A DNA stretch of 64,000 bases from Candidatus Roseilinea sp. (GCA_026003755.1 BPHV01000003.1:124001-188000); one strand, 5' to 3'. Positions 36,198 to 46,638 are shown, counted from the stretch's first letter. Notes: a model not told the origin generated them from the sequence alone. A program made the numbers and translations.

Positions 36198-38480
36198 GTG
36201 ACACCCAACGTTCACCCCCAAGTGCGCGACTTACTCGCCCGCATGACGCTTGAAGAGAAACTCGCCCAGCTCAACGCCTGCTGGATGCGCGACCTGCTCA
36301 CCGACGGCCGGCTCGATGCCGACAAGTTACGCCGGCATCTCCGCCACGGCATCGGCCAAATCACCCGCCCCGGCGGAAGCTCTGCGCTGCCTCCCGACGC
36401 GCTGGCCGAGGCTGCCAACCAAATTCAGCGCTTCCTCGTGGAGGAGACCCGGCTGGGCATCCCGGCCATTTTGCATGAGGAGTGCTGCGCCGGCGCGATG
36501 GTGCGCCAGGGCACCATCTTCCCTCAGCCCATCGGCCTGGCGAGCGCCTTCCAGCCAGACCTCATCGCCGAAATGACCGAGGCTATTCGCCGCCAATTGC
36601 GCGCGGTTGGCTTGCATCACGGCCTGGCGCCGGTGCTCGACTTGGCCCGCGACCCGCGCTGGGGGCGCCTGGAAGAGACCTTCGGCGAGGACCCGCTCCT
36701 CGTCGCGCGCTGCGGCGTGGCTTACGTTCGCGGCCTGCAAGGCGACGATTTGCGCGACGGCGTGATGGCCACCGGCAAACACTTCATCGGTCACAGCGCC
36801 TCGCAGGGCGGCCTGAACTGCGCGCCGGCCTGGCTGGGCCGCCACGAGCTGTTCGAGGCTTACCTGCTGCCCTTCCAGGCAGCGATCCAAGCGGCCAGCC
36901 TGGCCGCCATCATGAACGCCTACCCAGAGTTAGACGGCGAAGTGGTGGCCGCCTCGCGCCGGCTGCTCACCGACTTGCTGCGCGAGACGCTCGGCTTTGA
37001 CGGCCTGGTGGTCTCCGACTACGAGGCGATCAAGATGATCCACACGTATCACTTCGCCGCCGAGAGCCTGCGCCGCGCTGCCGTGCTCGCCATCCAGGCC
37101 GGCATAGACATCGAGCTGCCCACCCCTTGCTGCTATGGCGACCTGCTGCGCCAGGCGCTGGAAGCCGGCGAGGTGGACATGGCGACCCTTGACCAAGCGG
37201 TGAGCCGAAACTTGCAAAAGAAGTTCGAGCTAGGCCTGTTCGAGCGCCCCTACGTGGAGGCGGAGCACGCTGCTGCGACCTTCGCCGACCCGCGCCCCCG
37301 CGCGCTCGCCCGCCGACTGGCGCGCCAGAGCCTGGTGCTGCTGAAGAACGACGGCCTGCTGCCACTGCCGCGCGATCTGCGCGCGCTGGCCGTGATCGGC
37401 CCGAACGCCCACGACGCGCGCAACCTGCTCGGCGATTACACCTATCCGGCCCACCTTGAAGACCAATTCCCTGCCGAGACGGCAGAAGAGTTAACGCGCA
37501 TCCCCACCGTGCTGGATGGCATTCGCGCGCTGGCCGCGCCGGGGACGCAGGTGCGCTACGCGCGCGGCTGCGATAACCTCGACCCCAGCACCGATGGCTT
37601 CGCCGAGGCCGTCCACGCTGCCGAACAGGCTGACGCGGTGGTGCTGGTGCTGGGCGATCGCTCCGGCCTAACGCCGCGCTGCACCTCTGGCGAAACGCGC
37701 GACAGCGCTTCGCTGCGCCTGCCCGGTGCCCAGGAGGCGCTGGTGGAGGCGATCTTGGCCACGGGCAAGCCGGTTGCGCTCGCGCTGGTCACCGGCCGGC
37801 CGTATGTGCTCACGGGGCTGGCGCCGCGCGTCCAGGCCATCCTCCAGGCGTGGCTGCCCGGCGAAGAGGGCGGCCTGGCCATCGCCGAGGCGCTCTTCGG
37901 CGAGGTCAACCCCGGCGGCAAGCTGCCGGTCACCTTCCCGCGCAGCGCCGGACAAGTGCCGATCTTCTACAACCACAAGCCCTCTGCCTCGCGCTCGAAC
38001 TGGCACGGCGACTACATGGACGAGTCGGTGCGGCCGCTCTATCCTTTCGGTCACGGCCTAAGCTACACCCATTTTGGTTACGGCGGCTTGATCATCTCAC
38101 CGGCCCAGGTCACGCGCGGGGAGCAGGTGGACATCTCGCTCGAAGTGTGCAACAGCGGCGAGCGCGCCGGCGATGAGGTGGTGCAGCTCTATGTGCGCGA
38201 CGAGTACGCCAGCCTGCCACGGCCGGTCAAGGAGTTGAAGGGCTTCGCGCGGCTCACGTTGGCGCCGGGCGAGCGCCGGCGCGTGACTTTCCATTTGCCG
38301 GCAGACGCGCTCGCCTTCTACGACGCCGATCTGCGCCTGGTTCTGGAGCCGGGCCGCATCCAGGTCATGGTGGGCAGCTCGTCAGAGGACATCCGACTGA
38401 CCGGCGCGTTTGAGATTGTTGGCGAGGGTCCGATGCCGGTCGGCCGGCGCGTGTGGGATTGTCCGGTCAGCGTTGCGTGA
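36198..38480 (+). CDS. Glycoside hydrolase family 3 beta-glucosidase
   Basis: Hydrolyses terminal non-reducing beta-glucosides or xylosides. The 760-residue product has the GH3 N-domain (MTLEEKLAQLN, later TGKHFIGHS), nucleophile Asp274 in GFDGLVVSDYEAI, the GH3 C-domain (LVLLKNDGLLPLPRDLRALA) and a C-terminal fibronectin-III-like domain (AGDEVVQLYVRDEYASLPRP). A signal peptide is not evident, so it is probably cytoplasmic and acts on imported oligosaccharides. The start is a GTG; no in-frame ATG gives a better N-terminus. It stands alone, convergent with the B12 operon. Confidence 0.94.
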   Translation: MTPNVHPQVRDLLARMTLEEKLAQLNACWMRDLLTDGRLDADKLRRHLRHGIGQITRPGGSSALPPDALAEAANQIQRFLVEETRLGIPAILHEECCAGAMVRQGTIFPQPIGLASAFQPDLIAEMTEAIRRQLRAVGLHHGLAPVLDLARDPRWGRLEETFGEDPLLVARCGVAYVRGLQGDDLRDGVMATGKHFIGHSASQGGLNCAPAWLGRHELFEAYLLPFQAAIQAASLAAIMNAYPELDGEVVAASRRLLTDLLRETLGFDGLVVSDYEAIKMIHTYHFAAESLRRAAVLAIQAGIDIELPTPCCYGDLLRQALEAGEVDMATLDQAVSRNLQKKFELGLFERPYVEAEHAAATFADPRPRALARRLARQSLVLLKNDGLLPLPRDLRALAVIGPNAHDARNLLGDYTYPAHLEDQFPAETAEELTRIPTVLDGIRALAAPGTQVRYARGCDNLDPSTDGFAEAVHAAEQADAVVLVLGDRSGLTPRCTSGETRDSASLRLPGAQEALVEAILATGKPVALALVTGRPYVLTGLAPRVQAILQAWLPGEEGGLAIAEALFGEVNPGGKLPVTFPRSAGQVPIFYNHKPSASRSNWHGDYMDESVRPLYPFGHGLSYTHFGYGGLIISPAQVTRGEQVDISLEVCNSGERAGDEVVQLYVRDEYASLPRPVKELKGFARLTLAPGERRRVTFHLPADALAFYDADLRLVLEPGRIQVMVGSSSEDIRLTGAFEIVGEGPMPVGRRVWDCPVSVA

Positions 38481-38503
38481 GCAGGACGACGGGACAACCG
38501 GCA

Positions 38504-39964
38504 TCAGGCCGGGCGCAGCATCAGCCCTGGCCAATGCGCCATCACTGCCTGCGCCACCCGGTCCAGCTCGGCGTCAAGGCGTGCGTGCCAATCCTGAGCC
38601 GTTCCCTGCCAGCCGAGCTGCGCCAGCCACCATTGGCGGTAGGCCGTGTGCTTGAACAGGTCGTGCAGATAGACGCCGATCACGTTGTCCTGCCGCCAGC
38701 CGAGGCCGTCGCTCAGGTGTGGGCGGGCGTGTGGGCCGGCCACGGTGACGCCGTGGTGAATCTCGTAGCCCGTCACCGATCCAACTTCCACGCAGTGCGC
38801 CTCGCGTTGTTGGGTGACCTTGGCCGGAGCCAAATCGGTGGTCACGTCCAGCAGGCCCAGGCCGGCGATCTCGCCGCCGCTCTCCACCCCGTGCGGGTCG
38901 CGCAGCGCTCGGCCGAGCATCTGCATCCCGCCGCATACGCCGTGGATCAGGGCGCCGCGCTGCGCAGCGCGCCACACCTCGGCAGCCAGCCCACTGGCGC
39001 GCAGCGCCGAGAGACTGGCGGCGGTGTGCTTGCTGCCGGGCAGGATGACGGCGTCGAAATCGTCCAGCGGCTGCCGATGGCGGATTACACTCACCGAGAC
39101 GCCCGGCTCGTCCACCAGCGGGTCGAACTCGTCGAAGTTGCTGGCGTAGGGGTAGGCGAGGATCGCCACGCGGACTCGGCGCCCATCACCGGGGCGCGCG
39201 CGGTCGGCGCGGGCTGCCAGTACAGCGATGTCGTCCTCCTCCGGCAGCCCGTGCGCCAGCATCGGCACGACGGCCACCGTCGGCACGCCCGTGCGCTCGC
39301 GCAGCCAGTCCATGCCGTCGCCCAACAGCGCCGGGTCGCCGCGGAACTTGTTCAGCACGAAGCCTCGGATCAACGCTTGCTCCTCCGGCGCGAGGCAGAG
39401 AAAAGTGCCCAGCAGGTGGGCAAACGCGCCGCCGCGGTCAATGTCGGCCACCAAATACACATCGGCTTGCACCTCCAACGCTACGCGCATGTTGGCGATG
39501 TCGCTTGCGCGCAGGTTGACCTCGGCCGGACTGCCGGCACCCTCGATCACCACCAGCTCGAAGTCGCGCAGCAGCGCGCACAAGCTCTCGCGCACCACGC
39601 CCCACAGGTGGGGCTTGCGCGCCAGCCAGGGCGTGTCGGTGATGCGCGGATCGTAGCGCCCCAGGACGATCACCTGCGAGCGCGTCTCGGCCTGCGGCTT
39701 CAACAGCACCGGCTGCATCCGCGCCTCTGGCCGAACGCGCGCAGCCAACGCCTGCACGAATTGGGCGCGGCCGATCTCCAGGCCGTCGGGCGTGACCGCT
39801 GCGTTGTTGCTCATGTTCTGAGCCTTGAAGGGCGCCGCGCGCACGCCTTGGTTGGCGAAGTGGCGGCATAGAGCTGTGACCAGGAAGGACTTGCCGGCGC
39901 TGCTGGTGCAGCCCACAATCATGATCGGCTTGTAGCGCGTTCGGGGATGTGCAAGGTCTGCCAT
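38504..39964 (-). CDS. cobQ: Cobyric acid synthase
   Basis: ATP- and glutamine-dependent amidation of four carboxylates of adenosylcobyrinic diamide. The N-terminal P-loop-like segment is [16 protein letters not shown], followed by APFKAQNMSNNA, and the C-terminal glutaminase-like domain has nucleophile Cys in HGVCGGMQMLGRAL and a histidine in GYEIHHGVTV. The start at 39964 gives the usual KPIMIVG N-terminus. An ATG at 39922 overlapping the cobD-like stop as ATGA is a plausible alternative. Last gene of the B12 operon. Confidence 0.93.
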   Translation of the reverse strand: MADLAHPRTRYKPIMIVGCTSSAGKSFLVTALCRHFANQGVRAAPFKAQNMSNNAAVTPDGLEIGRAQFVQALAARVRPEARMQPVLLKPQAETRSQVIVLGRYDPRITDTPWLARKPHLWGVVRESLCALLRDFELVVIEGAGSPAEVNLRASDIANMRVALEVQADVYLVADIDRGGAFAHLLGTFLCLAPEEQALIRGFVLNKFRGDPALLGDGMDWLRERTGVPTVAVVPMLAHGLPEEDDIAVLAARADRARPGDGRRVRVAILAYPYASNFDEFDPLVDEPGVSVSVIRHRQPLDDFDAVILPGSKHTAASLSALRASGLAAEVWRAAQRGALIHGVCGGMQMLGRALRDPHGVESGGEIAGLGLLDVTTDLAPAKVTQQREAHCVEVGSVTGYEIHHGVTVAGPHARPHLSDGLGWRQDNVIGVYLHDLFKHTAYRQWWLAQLGWQGTAQDWHARLDAELDRVAQAVMAHWPGLMLRPA

Positions 39965-40914
39965 GCCTCGATCAATTTGCGGTTGTCGGCCGGCGTGCGG
40001 GTAGCCACGCGCACACGGTCGGGTAGGCCGAACGATGCGCAATCGCGTATGCGGATGCCCTGCGCGCGCAGCGCTGCGGCCACGGCTGTCGCAGCGCCCA
40101 CGCGAACGGTGAAGAAGTGCAGTCCCGTTTCATCGCCGCCAAGGTCTTGCGCCAGTTGCTTGGCCCAGTCTCGCACGATGGGCAGGGTGCGTGCCAAGAA
40201 GTCGCCCTGAGTGGGCAGGGCCGCTAGCGCCGCTGCCAACGGCGAGGGGATGGCCCAGGCCGGCTGCAAGGCGCGCAGATCGCGCGCGAGGCGCGGTTCG
40301 GCCAATGCATAGGCCAGGCGCATCCCCAGCAGACCGTGGGCCTTACCCGGCGAGTGCACGCGCACCAGGCCCGGCCACGGCGCAACCGCCAGCGGCGCAG
40401 CGACGAACGGCAAGTAAGCCTCGTCGGCGATCACCACGCCGGCAAACGTGCGCAGCCGATTTAGGTCGAGGTAGTGGCCGGTGGGGTTGTGCGGGTTGGA
40501 GAGATACAGCACGCGCGCCGCCGGCTGCGTGAGACACGCGCGCAGGCCGTCCTCGTCGCGCGGCAGTGTGCGCAGCTCGCCGCCTTGCTGCGCGACGGCG
40601 TGGGCGAACTCACCAAAAGGCGCGCCCAGGCTGAGCACCACGTCGCCAGGGCGCACCAACAGCCGCGCCAGGCGATGCAGCAACTCGCTCGCTCCGACGC
40701 CCAGCACTACGCCGTCGGGATGCCACTCGTGCCAGGCGGCCAGCGCCTCGCGCGCCCGCGTGTAATGCGGGTCGGGATAGTTGGACAACGGCGCCTCGCG
40801 CCAAACGCGCACCAAGGCCGAATTGGGACCCAGCGGGTTGGTGTTCACGCTGAAGTCCAGCAGCGCATCGTCCGGCCCCTGTGGGCCGCCATGCGTGAAG
40901 GCAAGCGTGCTCAT
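39919..40914 (-). CDS. cobD: L-threonine-O-3-phosphate decarboxylase-like PLP enzyme
   Basis: Supplies aminopropanol phosphate for the nucleotide loop of cobalamin. The 331-residue fold-type I PLP protein has [14 protein letters not shown] at the N-terminus, NPHNPTG, the IADEAYLPF aspartate, and the PLP lysine in [15 protein letters not shown]. It is short and close to histidinol-phosphate aminotransferases, but its place between cbiB and cobQ supports the cobalamin role. Its start overlaps the end of cbiB by 4 bp (ATGA). Confidence 0.88.
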   Translation of the reverse strand: MSTLAFTHGGPQGPDDALLDFSVNTNPLGPNSALVRVWREAPLSNYPDPHYTRAREALAAWHEWHPDGVVLGVGASELLHRLARLLVRPGDVVLSLGAPFGEFAHAVAQQGGELRTLPRDEDGLRACLTQPAARVLYLSNPHNPTGHYLDLNRLRTFAGVVIADEAYLPFVAAPLAVAPWPGLVRVHSPGKAHGLLGMRLAYALAEPRLARDLRALQPAWAIPSPLAAALAALPTQGDFLARTLPIVRDWAKQLAQDLGGDETGLHFFTVRVGAATAVAAALRAQGIRIRDCASFGLPDRVRVATRTPADNRKLIEAWQTLHIPERATSRS

Positions 40915-41816
40915 CGCCAGCCTCCCATTCGCAGCGCCAGCTCGACCGCGCCGGCGAGGACAACCCACGTCCACGCCGCAACGTTGCACCAGCGCAGCGC
41001 GCGCCAAACGTCCGCATCGGCCGGCAGGGGGAACTCCGCGCCCAGCGCGTATAGGTCGCGCTTGGTCAGGTTGACCCGCAGCGCGCCGGCCGCGACGCTC
41101 ATCGGCTGGCCGGCGTTGGGCGAGGGCGTCCGCCGGCCATCGCGCCGCCACACGCGCCGCGCGCTGCGCGCGTCTAAGCGCAGCAGCCACGCCGTGACCA
41201 GCAGCAACAAGGCGGTCAGTCGAGCGGGGATGAAGTTCAGCGCGTCGTCGGCGCGTGCGGCCCACTTGCCGAACCACTCCAGCGCCGGCGTGCGGTAGCC
41301 CCACATGGCATCGGCGGTGTTGGCGAATCGGTAGAGCGCGGCGCCCGGCAGCCCGCTCACCAGGAACCAGCACAGCGGCGCCACCACGCTGTCGCTCAGG
41401 TTCTCCGCCAGCGACTCGATCGCGGCGCCGTTGACCTCGCCGGCGCTCAGGTCGCGCGTGTCGCGGCTCACCAAGTGCCAGCTCAACAAGCGCCTTTTCT
41501 CGTCCAGCGCGTCGGCGCGGAGGATCTCCAGCACAGCCGCGCGCAGCGCGCGCCAGGCAAAAAGCGGCTTGAGCAAGATGCCCATCGCAACGATCACCAG
41601 CATCGGCGGCAGCAGGGTGCTAACGATGGATTGCAACAGCCCGGCGATGCCGGTGACGAGTAGCGCGCCGACCAGCCAGGCCGCTGCGCCCGCGATGAAT
41701 GTCCTGGGCAGACGGGCTTGCATGTATCGGAGCAGTTGCCCCATCCACACCACCGGATGCAGGCGTGTCGGCGGCTCGCCGAACAGCACATCCAGCAAAA
41801 AGGCGATCAGGATCAT
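40911..41816 (-). CDS. cbiB: Adenosylcobinamide-phosphate synthase
   Basis: Membrane enzyme joining aminopropanol (phosphate) to cobyric acid. The 301-residue protein starts [20 protein letters not shown], the family signature, and contains [20 protein letters not shown] and [16 protein letters not shown], plus [13 protein letters not shown]. Several hydrophobic segments are present. The ATG at 41816 overlaps the upstream ferredoxin-like gene as ATGA, which is why the longer frame was rejected. Confidence 0.95.
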   Translation of the reverse strand: MILIAFLLDVLFGEPPTRLHPVVWMGQLLRYMQARLPRTFIAGAAAWLVGALLVTGIAGLLQSIVSTLLPPMLVIVAMGILLKPLFAWRALRAAVLEILRADALDEKRRLLSWHLVSRDTRDLSAGEVNGAAIESLAENLSDSVVAPLCWFLVSGLPGAALYRFANTADAMWGYRTPALEWFGKWAARADDALNFIPARLTALLLLVTAWLLRLDARSARRVWRRDGRRTPSPNAGQPMSVAAGALRVNLTKRDLYALGAEFPLPADADVWRALRWCNVAAWTWVVLAGAVELALRMGGWR

Positions 41817-42150
41817 GGTAGCTTTTCGCACGCCGCAAAAGGGCAAACATTTAGCCGGCGCACCTGCCAATTGCTATCCTGCCGGGCATAGGAGTTGAAC
41901 ACGCAGGGGCGCAGCGATTCCGGCACGGGCAACAGCCGGTTGGCTGCCAACATGGCCTCGATGTAGTCGTACAGCGCCAGCCCCTGCCACTTGCGGCGCT
42001 CCCACGCGTTGGTGAAACCGCTCCGCCGGCACCGGCGGGTGTCCCCGCTCGACGTGACCGCAGCAGCCCTTGCACACAAACAGGTGCCCCGACTTCAGGA
42101 TCATATTTGCCGTCGCTGCGCAGCACTCGCGTGTGGGGTTGAGCACTCAT
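41813..42150 (-). pseudogene. Small thioredoxin-like [2Fe-2S] ferredoxin-type gene, frameshifted
   Basis: Start ATG at 42150 directly after cobO ([20 protein letters not shown]). The conserved frame then continues as [20 protein letters not shown], reached by removing one G of a G4 run near 42085. A second one-base change near 42020 is needed to reach [17 protein letters not shown] and the C-terminus [15 protein letters not shown]. The last frame ends with TGA overlapping the cbiB ATG, which supports it as the genuine end. The protein would be about 110 residues. Such proteins often accompany B12 clusters. Two lesions: real decay or sequence errors. Confidence 0.6.
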
Positions 42151-42151
42151 C

Positions 42152-42799
<648 letters not shown>

Positions 42800-42829
42800 G
42801 GGAGGTCACAGAAACTGAATTGATACAGC

Positions 42830-43176
42830 TCACGCACAGGACGATTGTTTGCGCGCATGCCACACGAACACGGCCTCCAGCGTGGCTGCGCGCACGGCTT
42901 GGCCGATCCGCGCGCCGACGGACGAGATCGGTCCGCCGTATTCAAACCACGCGCCGCGACCGGTGCAGGCGATCACCAACGCGTCGGTGCCGGTACCGCT
43001 GGCCAGGTGGCCCTCAGGCGTGCGCAGGCTGCACTCGGCCAACACCAGGCTCTTGGCCTCGGTGGCCGTGATAACTGCTCGGCGTTGCCCGACGGAGCGC
43101 GGTAGCGGCCGGTGCAGATGAGGACATGCCGGGCATAAGGCACCATGGTGGGAAGGTTCAGCGCATCGGTTCCCAT
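42830..43176 (-). pseudogene. Remnant: CbiZ-like adenosylcobinamide amidohydrolase C-terminus
   Basis: From 43081 to the stop at 42830 the frame matches the C-terminal half of CbiZ (TATEAKSLVLAEC, HLASGTGTDALVIACTGRG, SSVGARIGQAVRAATLEAV). CbiZ salvages corrinoids by removing the nucleotide loop. Upstream, in another frame from ATG 43176, lies MVPYARHVLICTGRYRAPSG, which instead resembles a ferredoxin-type N-terminus. The region therefore looks like two gene pieces joined with a frame change, too short for a full CbiZ (about 200 aa). It overlaps btuD by 19 bp. Confidence 0.6.
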
Positions 43177-44024
43177 CGTTGATACACCTCTTGCAAGTAG
43201 CGCTGCACCGCGTCGCCTGCATCGGCGAAGATGCGCAGGAGGTCTCCCTGCCGGCATATCTCCGCCGGCGCGCCGGCGACGAACGCCCCATCGCTGCCCA
43301 TCAGCCACAGCCTATCGGCGAAGCGCAGCGCCAGCTCTAAGTCGTGGGTGCTGAGCAGCAGGGCGCGGCCGGTCTGATGGGCCAAATCGCGCAACAGGTG
43401 CATGATCTCGATGCGTCTTGGCAAGTCGAGAAAGGCCGTCGGTTCATCGAGCAGGATGATAGGCGTCTGCTGCGCCAGCGCGCGGGCGATCATCACGCGC
43501 TGGCGTTCGCCATCGCTGAGTTGAGCCACCATGCGCGCGGCCAGCGCCTCGCAGCGTGCCGCGCGCATGGCTTCTTGTACGATTGCCTCATCCTCCGCGG
43601 TGAGACGGCCATCCCAGCGGGTATAGGGCGTGCGCCCTAGCGCAGCGAGCGCATAGGCCGTCATATAGCCGGCATCCACGCGGTCGGTGAGCACCACGGC
43701 CAGCTTGCGCGCCCGGCGGTCCGGCGAGAGGGCATGGAGCAGTTCGCCGTCAATCCATACTGTGCCGGCGAGCGGCGGCTGCAAGCCGCACAGCGTGCGC
43801 ATCAGGGTGCTCTTGCCGGCGCCGTTTGGGCCAAGCAGGGCGGTGAGTTTGCCGCGCGACAGGCTCAAGTTCAAGCCGCGATGCACCACTCGCCGACTTG
43901 TGCCGTTGCGATAGCCGGTGGTCAGGTCTGTGGCGCGGATGGCAGGCTCGTCCCTGTTCGGCCGTGCGTCGGATGCGTCTCGAATCGTTGGGGGGCGAGT
44001 GAACGCGAATCGGTGGGCGATCAT
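43158..44024 (-). CDS. btuD: Cobalamin ABC transporter ATP-binding protein
   Basis: ATPase of the B12 importer. The 288-residue product has Walker A LLGPNGAGKSTLM, signature LSDGERQRVMIARALAQ and Walker B IILLDEPTAFLDLP, with the H-loop LLLSTHDLE. The preceding DRVDAGYMTAYALAALGRTP is typical of FepC/BtuD-type ATPases. The ATG at 44024 has GAGGAG just upstream; a longer frame was rejected. Seven bases separate it from btuC. The C-terminal 50 residues are an accessory tail of unknown role. Confidence 0.94.
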   Translation of the reverse strand: MIAHRFAFTRPPTIRDASDARPNRDEPAIRATDLTTGYRNGTSRRVVHRGLNLSLSRGKLTALLGPNGAGKSTLMRTLCGLQPPLAGTVWIDGELLHALSPDRRARKLAVVLTDRVDAGYMTAYALAALGRTPYTRWDGRLTAEDEAIVQEAMRAARCEALAARMVAQLSDGERQRVMIARALAQQTPIILLDEPTAFLDLPRRIEIMHLLRDLAHQTGRALLLSTHDLELALRFADRLWLMGSDGAFVAGAPAEICRQGDLLRIFADAGDAVQRYLQEVYQRWEPMR

Positions 44025-44031
44025 ACGCTCC

Positions 44032-45129
44032 TCACACTCGCCCGAAGCTCTGGCGGCGCAAGACGATCCACAGCACCACCGGCGCGCCAACGGCTGCGGT
44101 GACGACGTTGATCGGCAAGGCGACGCGCATGCCGGGCATCTGCGCGATCAGATCAAAGATGAGCGCCAGCCCACCGCCCAACAGCGCGCTGGCCGGCAGC
44201 AGCACACGATGGTCGCTAGTGCCGAACAGGGCGCGGCACAGGTGCGGCACAGCAACGCCGATGAAGCCGATCGGGCCACAGAACGCCGTCACCGCGCCGG
44301 TCAGCAGCGAGGCGCTGGCGGTCACCCACCAGCGCGCCGCGCGCACGTTGACCCCCATGCTGGCCGCGTAGTTTTCGCCCAGCAGCAGTGCGTTCAGCGG
44401 CTTAGCCGTGAGCAGCGCCGCGCCCAGCCCCAGCAACAGCGTCGGCGCAAAAGCGCGCATCTGCTGCCAGGTGACCCCGCCGAAGCTGCCGAAGGTCCAG
44501 TTGAGGTAGGCGCTGACCTGCTCGGGGATGCTGAAGTAGATCAGCACGCTCACGACGGCGCCGGCCAGGTAGCCGATCATCAAACCCAGCACCAACAGCG
44601 TGATTACGCTTTGCACCCGGCGAGCCATGGCCATGACCAGGAGCAAGACCGCTGCCGCGCCCAGCGAAGCGGCCGTCACCAGCCCAAAATCTCCCAACCA
44701 GGCCGTCCGGCCAAAGACGCTCACGCTGGCCGAGGCACCGCCCAGCACCACCAGCGCCACCCCCAAGCCGGCGCCGCTGCTGATGCCCAGCACAAACGGG
44801 TCGGCCAGCGGGTTGCGGAAGAGCGTCTGCATCTGCAAGCCGGCCACAGCCAGCGCTGCGCCGGCCAACAGCGCAGTGAGGGCCTTGGGCAGGCGAAAGA
44901 CAAGGACGATGGTCTGCCAGGTGTCCTTGCTGGCCTGGCCGCCCATCAACACGCGCACCACCTCGGCGAGCGGGATCTGCACCGAACCAACGGCCAGCGA
45001 GAGCAAGAAGGCAAGGGCAGCAAAGGCGACCAGCAGCGCCAGCACGCTGCGCCGCATCCCCAAGGGCGGGAAAGGGTGAGCCGGCGCGCGTGGCCGGCCC
45101 ACCCAGGCGGAGGCGAGGGAGACTTTCAT
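44032..45129 (-). CDS. btuC: Cobalamin ABC transporter permease
   Basis: Integral membrane subunit of the FecCD/BtuC family, 365 residues with about ten hydrophobic helices. Signature blocks: RLPKALTALLAGAALAVAGL, NPLADPFVLGISSGAGLG, and the C-terminal coupling region CGPIGFIGVAVPHLCRALFG. The ATG at 45129 overlaps the btuF stop as ATGA, so the two are translationally coupled and the longer upstream frame is not real. Confidence 0.95.
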   Translation of the reverse strand: MKVSLASAWVGRPRAPAHPFPPLGMRRSVLALLVAFAALAFLLSLAVGSVQIPLAEVVRVLMGGQASKDTWQTIVLVFRLPKALTALLAGAALAVAGLQMQTLFRNPLADPFVLGISSGAGLGVALVVLGGASASVSVFGRTAWLGDFGLVTAASLGAAAVLLLVMAMARRVQSVITLLVLGLMIGYLAGAVVSVLIYFSIPEQVSAYLNWTFGSFGGVTWQQMRAFAPTLLLGLGAALLTAKPLNALLLGENYAASMGVNVRAARWWVTASASLLTGAVTAFCGPIGFIGVAVPHLCRALFGTSDHRVLLPASALLGGGLALIFDLIAQMPGMRVALPINVVTAAVGAPVVLWIVLRRQSFGRV

Positions 45130-46475
45130 TGCGCAGGCGCAACGGGGATTTGCCGCCAGAACACCAGCTCGTGATCCGGCAGGAGTTCGGGGTGCAAGAT
45201 CTTTACCAGGTCCGCCAACAGCAGGTCGGGGTTGCCCACGCCGGTTTCCCAGTAGTCGTTGCCGCCGTTCTCGTTCACGCGCTTGTCGTTGTTCCAGACG
45301 TTGCCGTCCTTCACCGCGGCCATTTCGGCGTAGCGCGGCTCCTCCTCCAGGATGGCTTTGATGCTGTCGTAGCGTTGGAAGCTGTTCAGCAGCCACACGT
45401 CGGCATTGACCGCCTTGTCGTACACCTCCTCGAAGGCTAGCGAGAGGCTGCCGGCGCTGATGTCGTCGGCGTAGAGGTAGGCGCCGCCGGCGTCCAGGAT
45501 CAGCCGAGCCATATAGCTGCCGCCGCCGGGCACGCTCCACTTGTCTTTGCTGGCCATGCTGGAGATGACGGTGGGCTTGTTTGCAGCCGCTTTGGCCTGC
45601 TCCGCCACGTTTTGATAGCGCTGCTTCATTGCGGCGTATGCTTCCTGCGCCTTGCCCTCCTTGTTGAAGAACAGCGCGGTGAACTTGATCCACTCGGCGC
45701 GGCCTAGCGGTGTGCCTTCCATGTATTCGGCGTTGAGCACGGTGGGGATGCCCGCCTCCAAGAGTTTGGGGTGTGCGTCGTATTGCGGGTCGCCCACGCC
45801 GTAGGTCATCACCAGATCAGGCTTCGCCACGATGGTCTTCTCTACGTTGACCTGCGCGCCGAAGCCGATCTCGATCAACGCGCCGGCCTCGATCAGCGCG
45901 CGCACCTTGGGGTTGTTCACGTAGGTGAAGCTATCCAGGCCGATCAGCCGGTCGAGCAGGTCGAGCTTCTCCAGGTGCGGCAACTGCGTGGTGCTCATGG
46001 CGATCACGTCCTTGGCCGGGGCTTCGATCACCACGGCGTTCTCGAAGCCTTCCGGCTTGGGCGCGCCGCACTGCACGATGACGTACTTGAACTGCTGATC
46101 GGCGCCGCGCCATGGATTCAGCACGTTGACGACCTTGTAGTGCTTGAAGTACTGCACGGTGAAGCCGGTGGCGTCTTCGAGGGTGACTTTCTCCGGGAAG
46201 TAGTCAACGTCTGGGCTGAAGGTCTCGACGCAGCCGTCGGTCAGGTTGGTTGTTGGCGCTTCGACGGCCGGCGCAGCCGTAGCGGTAGGTTGAGCCTCTG
46301 GCGTGGCGGTCGGCTTAGGCGCGGCCGTAGGCGTAGGCGGGGCCGGCACTTGCGGTTGAGCAGGAGAGACGGTTGGCACCGGCGTCGGCACGGCGCAAGC
46401 GGTCAACGCCGCGGCCATCAGGGTTGTGGCGAATAGGCGATAGAAAGATTGGTTTGTCTTGTTGGCGTGTGACAT
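45126..46475 (-). CDS. btuF: Cobalamin/corrinoid substrate-binding lipoprotein
   Basis: Binds corrinoid outside the membrane for BtuCD. The 449-residue protein has a lipoprotein signal ending AAALTAC (Cys27), a Pro/Thr/Ala-rich linker to about residue 75, then a class III periplasmic-binding fold: VVIEAPAKDVIAMSTTQLPH, DLVMTYGVGDPQYDAHPKLL, and a C-lobe with DVWLLNSFQRYDS. It is longer than E. coli BtuF (about 266 aa), and the match is to the wider Fe3+-siderophore/B12 group. The upstream cobalamin riboswitch supports the B12 assignment. ATG 46475 has GGAA 8 nt upstream. Confidence 0.9.
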   Translation of the reverse strand: MSHANKTNQSFYRLFATTLMAAALTACAVPTPVPTVSPAQPQVPAPPTPTAAPKPTATPEAQPTATAAPAVEAPTTNLTDGCVETFSPDVDYFPEKVTLEDATGFTVQYFKHYKVVNVLNPWRGADQQFKYVIVQCGAPKPEGFENAVVIEAPAKDVIAMSTTQLPHLEKLDLLDRLIGLDSFTYVNNPKVRALIEAGALIEIGFGAQVNVEKTIVAKPDLVMTYGVGDPQYDAHPKLLEAGIPTVLNAEYMEGTPLGRAEWIKFTALFFNKEGKAQEAYAAMKQRYQNVAEQAKAAANKPTVISSMASKDKWSVPGGGSYMARLILDAGGAYLYADDISAGSLSLAFEEVYDKAVNADVWLLNSFQRYDSIKAILEEEPRYAEMAAVKDGNVWNNDKRVNENGGNDYWETGVGNPDLLLADLVKILHPELLPDHELVFWRQIPVAPAQ

Positions 46476-46524
46476 GGTGAATCGTTCCAAAGTTCATTCA
46501 ACGCGCGCAGAGGGTTGACAAACG

Positions 46525-46547
46525 AAAACCCCGCCTTCTCGGCGGGG
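46525..46547 (-). terminator. Intrinsic terminator of the cobalamin riboswitch
   Basis: On the minus strand CCCCGCC-GAGAA-GGCGGGG is followed by TTTT, 50 bp before btuF. Position between the aptamer and the first gene indicates transcriptional attenuation as the control mechanism. Confidence 0.85.
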
Positions 46548-46582
46548 TGATGATGTCGCTGAACCGAAGTCACACACCAGAT

Positions 46583-46600
46583 TTATGGTGCATTCGGCAT
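46583..46600 (-). CDS. Candidate 5-codon leader ORF (MPNAP) under the riboswitch
   Basis: ATG-CCG-AAT-GCA-CCA-TAA lies between the aptamer and the terminator. It is preceded by an almost perfect ribosome-binding site, AAGGAGGTGG at 46613-46604, with 6 nt between AGGAGG and the ATG. This is the best ribosome-binding site in the operon, yet it serves no long gene. Either a micro-ORF is translated to influence the attenuator, or the sequence is part of an antiterminator. Confidence 0.4.
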   Translation of the reverse strand: MPNAP

Positions 46601-46638
46601 GCTCCACCTCCTTGATCACGAGAAGGTAACGCAACGCT

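Noticed and set aside
39922-39964. Shorter cobQ start at the ATGA overlap
   Set aside because: Kept as an alternative: the upstream codons give KPIMIVG, matching the family N-terminus better, so the longer start was preferred.
43918-45174. 418-codon plus-strand frame
   Set aside because: Antisense to btuC; Gln/His/Arg-rich with no recognisable domain.
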